DNA of 5,774 nt from Oscillospiraceae bacterium. Its GTDB lineage: Bacteria; Bacillota; Clostridia; Oscillospirales; Oscillospiraceae. Below, one piece after another: positions 5,058 to 5,774 of this stretch (positions are counted from its first letter, which is position 1; the number at the start of each line of letters is the position of its first letter). The notes beneath the pieces are model-generated. The model was not told the DNA's origin and did no database searches. It worked only from the letters and a program-made list of their open reading frames with translations. Location: NCBI GenBank assembly GCA_031261245.1, contig JAISKU010000161.1, positions 1 to 5,774 on the forward strand, given 5' to 3'. The translations under genes and the position numbers were made by a program.

Positions 5058-5774
5058 TTATGATTTGAGCTTTGTTATGGTCGCGGCCAGCGCCGGCAGA
5101 ACCTCCTTGACGTCGCCCACGATGCCGTAGTCGGCAAAGTCGAATATGGGCGCGTCGGGGTCGCGGTTTACGGCGATGATGACATCGGAGCCGGACATGC
5201 CGGCGAGGTGCTGTGACGCGCCGGAGATGCCGCACGCGATGTACAGCTTCGGCCCGACGGTTTTGCCCGTCTGCCCGACCTGGTGCGCGTGGTCAATCCA
5301 GCCGGCGTCCACCGCGGCGCGTGACGCGCCGACGACGCCGCCGAGCGCGTCGGCGACAGCCTGCACAAGCGCGAAGTTCTCCGGCTTGCCGAGTCCGCGC
5401 CCGCCGGAGACGATGATGTCGGCCTCCTCAAGGTTCACGGCGCCCTCGGCGGCCGCCTCAATCTTCTCAACCAGCGCCGTGCGCACAAGGCTCGCTGGAA
5501 CGGGGAGCGCCTCGTTGATGATCTCCGCGCTGCGCGCCTCGTCGGGCTCACCGCGCTTGAAAGCGCTCGGCCGGACGGTGCCGATCTGCGGGCGCGCCTC
5601 CGGGCACTCTATGTCGGCAAGCAGCTTGCCGGCGTAGGCCGTGCGCGTCCACTGCACCGTGCCCGTCGCGGCGTCGATGTCGAGACCCGTGCAGTCCGCC
5701 GTCAGGCCGGTGTTCAGCCGCGCGGCGAGACGCGGGGCGAGATCGCGCCCGATGCCCGTTGCGCCGAGGAGAAT
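5058..5774 (-). CDS. etfA: Electron transfer flavoprotein subunit alpha, C-terminal 238 aa (5' part outside window)
   Basis: The frame stays open to the window edge. The visible part starts ILLGATGIGRDLAPRLAARL followed by NTGLTADCTGLDID, the end of the N-terminal ETF domain. It then has the FAD-binding half: IIVSGGRGLG, the DHAHQVGQTGKTVGPKLYI stretch, IACGISGASQHLAGM and NRDPDAPIFDFADYGIVGD, and ends KEVLPALAATITKLKS. These are the classic EtfA signatures. The subunit binds FAD and, with EtfB, carries electrons between flavin dehydrogenases and the quinone, ferredoxin or butyryl-CoA dehydrogenase systems of anaerobes. A GTG at 5657 is internal, not the start, because conserved family sequence continues upstream of it. 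As it is last before a terminator, etfB and perhaps an acyl-CoA dehydrogenase gene would be expected beyond 5774 (inference). Whether this ETF is electron-bifurcating cannot be decided from this part. Confidence 0.95.
   Translation of the reverse strand: MLLGATGIGRDLAPRLAARLNTGLTADCTGLDIDAATGTVQWTRTAYAGKLLADIECPEARPQIGTVRPSAFKRGEPDEARSAEIINEALPVPASLVRTALVEKIEAAAEGAVNLEEADIIVSGGRGLGKPENFALVQAVADALGGVVGASRAAVDAGWIDHAHQVGQTGKTVGPKLYIACGISGASQHLAGMSGSDVIIAVNRDPDAPIFDFADYGIVGDVKEVLPALAATITKLKS

Noticed and set aside
5058..5774. ETF alpha as an electron carrier for the glycyl radical enzyme
   Set aside because: A terminator and a separate promoter divide the two units, and glycyl radical lyases do not need an ETF. 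Adjacency alone is not evidence.
1..5774. CRISPR arrays, tRNA genes, insertion sequences, riboswitches
   Set aside because: No regularly spaced repeats, cloverleaf-like GGTTCGAAT regions, transposase frames or recognised riboswitch leaders were found. The leaders before the two operons are too short for a riboswitch.

Overview
The window looks like a chromosomal segment of an anaerobic Bacillota, most likely a GC-rich member of the Clostridia (for example Oscillospiraceae-like). The reasons are strong AAGGAG-type ribosome binding sites, consensus sigma-A promoters with 17-base spacers, intrinsic terminators after almost every unit, a Clostridia-style sensor kinase tail, and an oxygen-sensitive glycyl radical enzyme with its radical-SAM activase. 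No rRNA, tRNA, IS element, CRISPR array or prophage gene was seen.

Layout. (1) 1-147, + strand: the last 48 residues of a sensor histidine kinase. It converges on a small XRE-family regulator (218-541, - strand), and a perfect 16-bp hairpin between them serves as a probable bidirectional terminator. (2) 542-1325: an AT-richer block. The XRE gene is divergent from a zinc-ribbon protein of unknown function (664-1053, + strand). That protein has a perfect TTGACA-17-TATAAT promoter carrying two copies of a 10-bp direct repeat exactly 20 bp apart, a good candidate for the XRE operator. Downstream lies a small membrane-protein reading frame (1123-1287) with an excellent ribosome binding site and its own terminator, but with an in-frame TAG at codon 19. 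(3) 1360-4962, - strand: a two-gene operon with its own promoter and terminator. It encodes a glycyl radical enzyme activase (3939-4898, GTG start) followed 40 bases later by an 823-residue pyruvate formate-lyase-like glycyl radical enzyme (1427-3898). (4) 5011-5774, - strand: a terminator and the C-terminal 238 residues of electron transfer flavoprotein subunit alpha, cut by the window edge.

How it works together. The activase would cleave S-adenosylmethionine and abstract a hydrogen from Gly799 of the large enzyme. The glycyl radical then passes to Cys462 to start catalysis on a substrate that cannot be named from the sequence. The Cys-Val-Glu motif and overall layout fit the lyase/dehydratase/decarboxylase branch of the family rather than pyruvate formate-lyase itself. 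No accessory small subunit, transporter or microcompartment gene lies beside it, so it appears to be a self-contained unit. The ETF gene belongs to a separate transcription unit, and a functional link to the glycyl radical enzyme is not supported. The most interesting items are the unassigned glycyl radical enzyme/activase pair, the amber-interrupted small membrane gene, and the XRE/zinc-ribbon pair with its repeat-bearing promoter.
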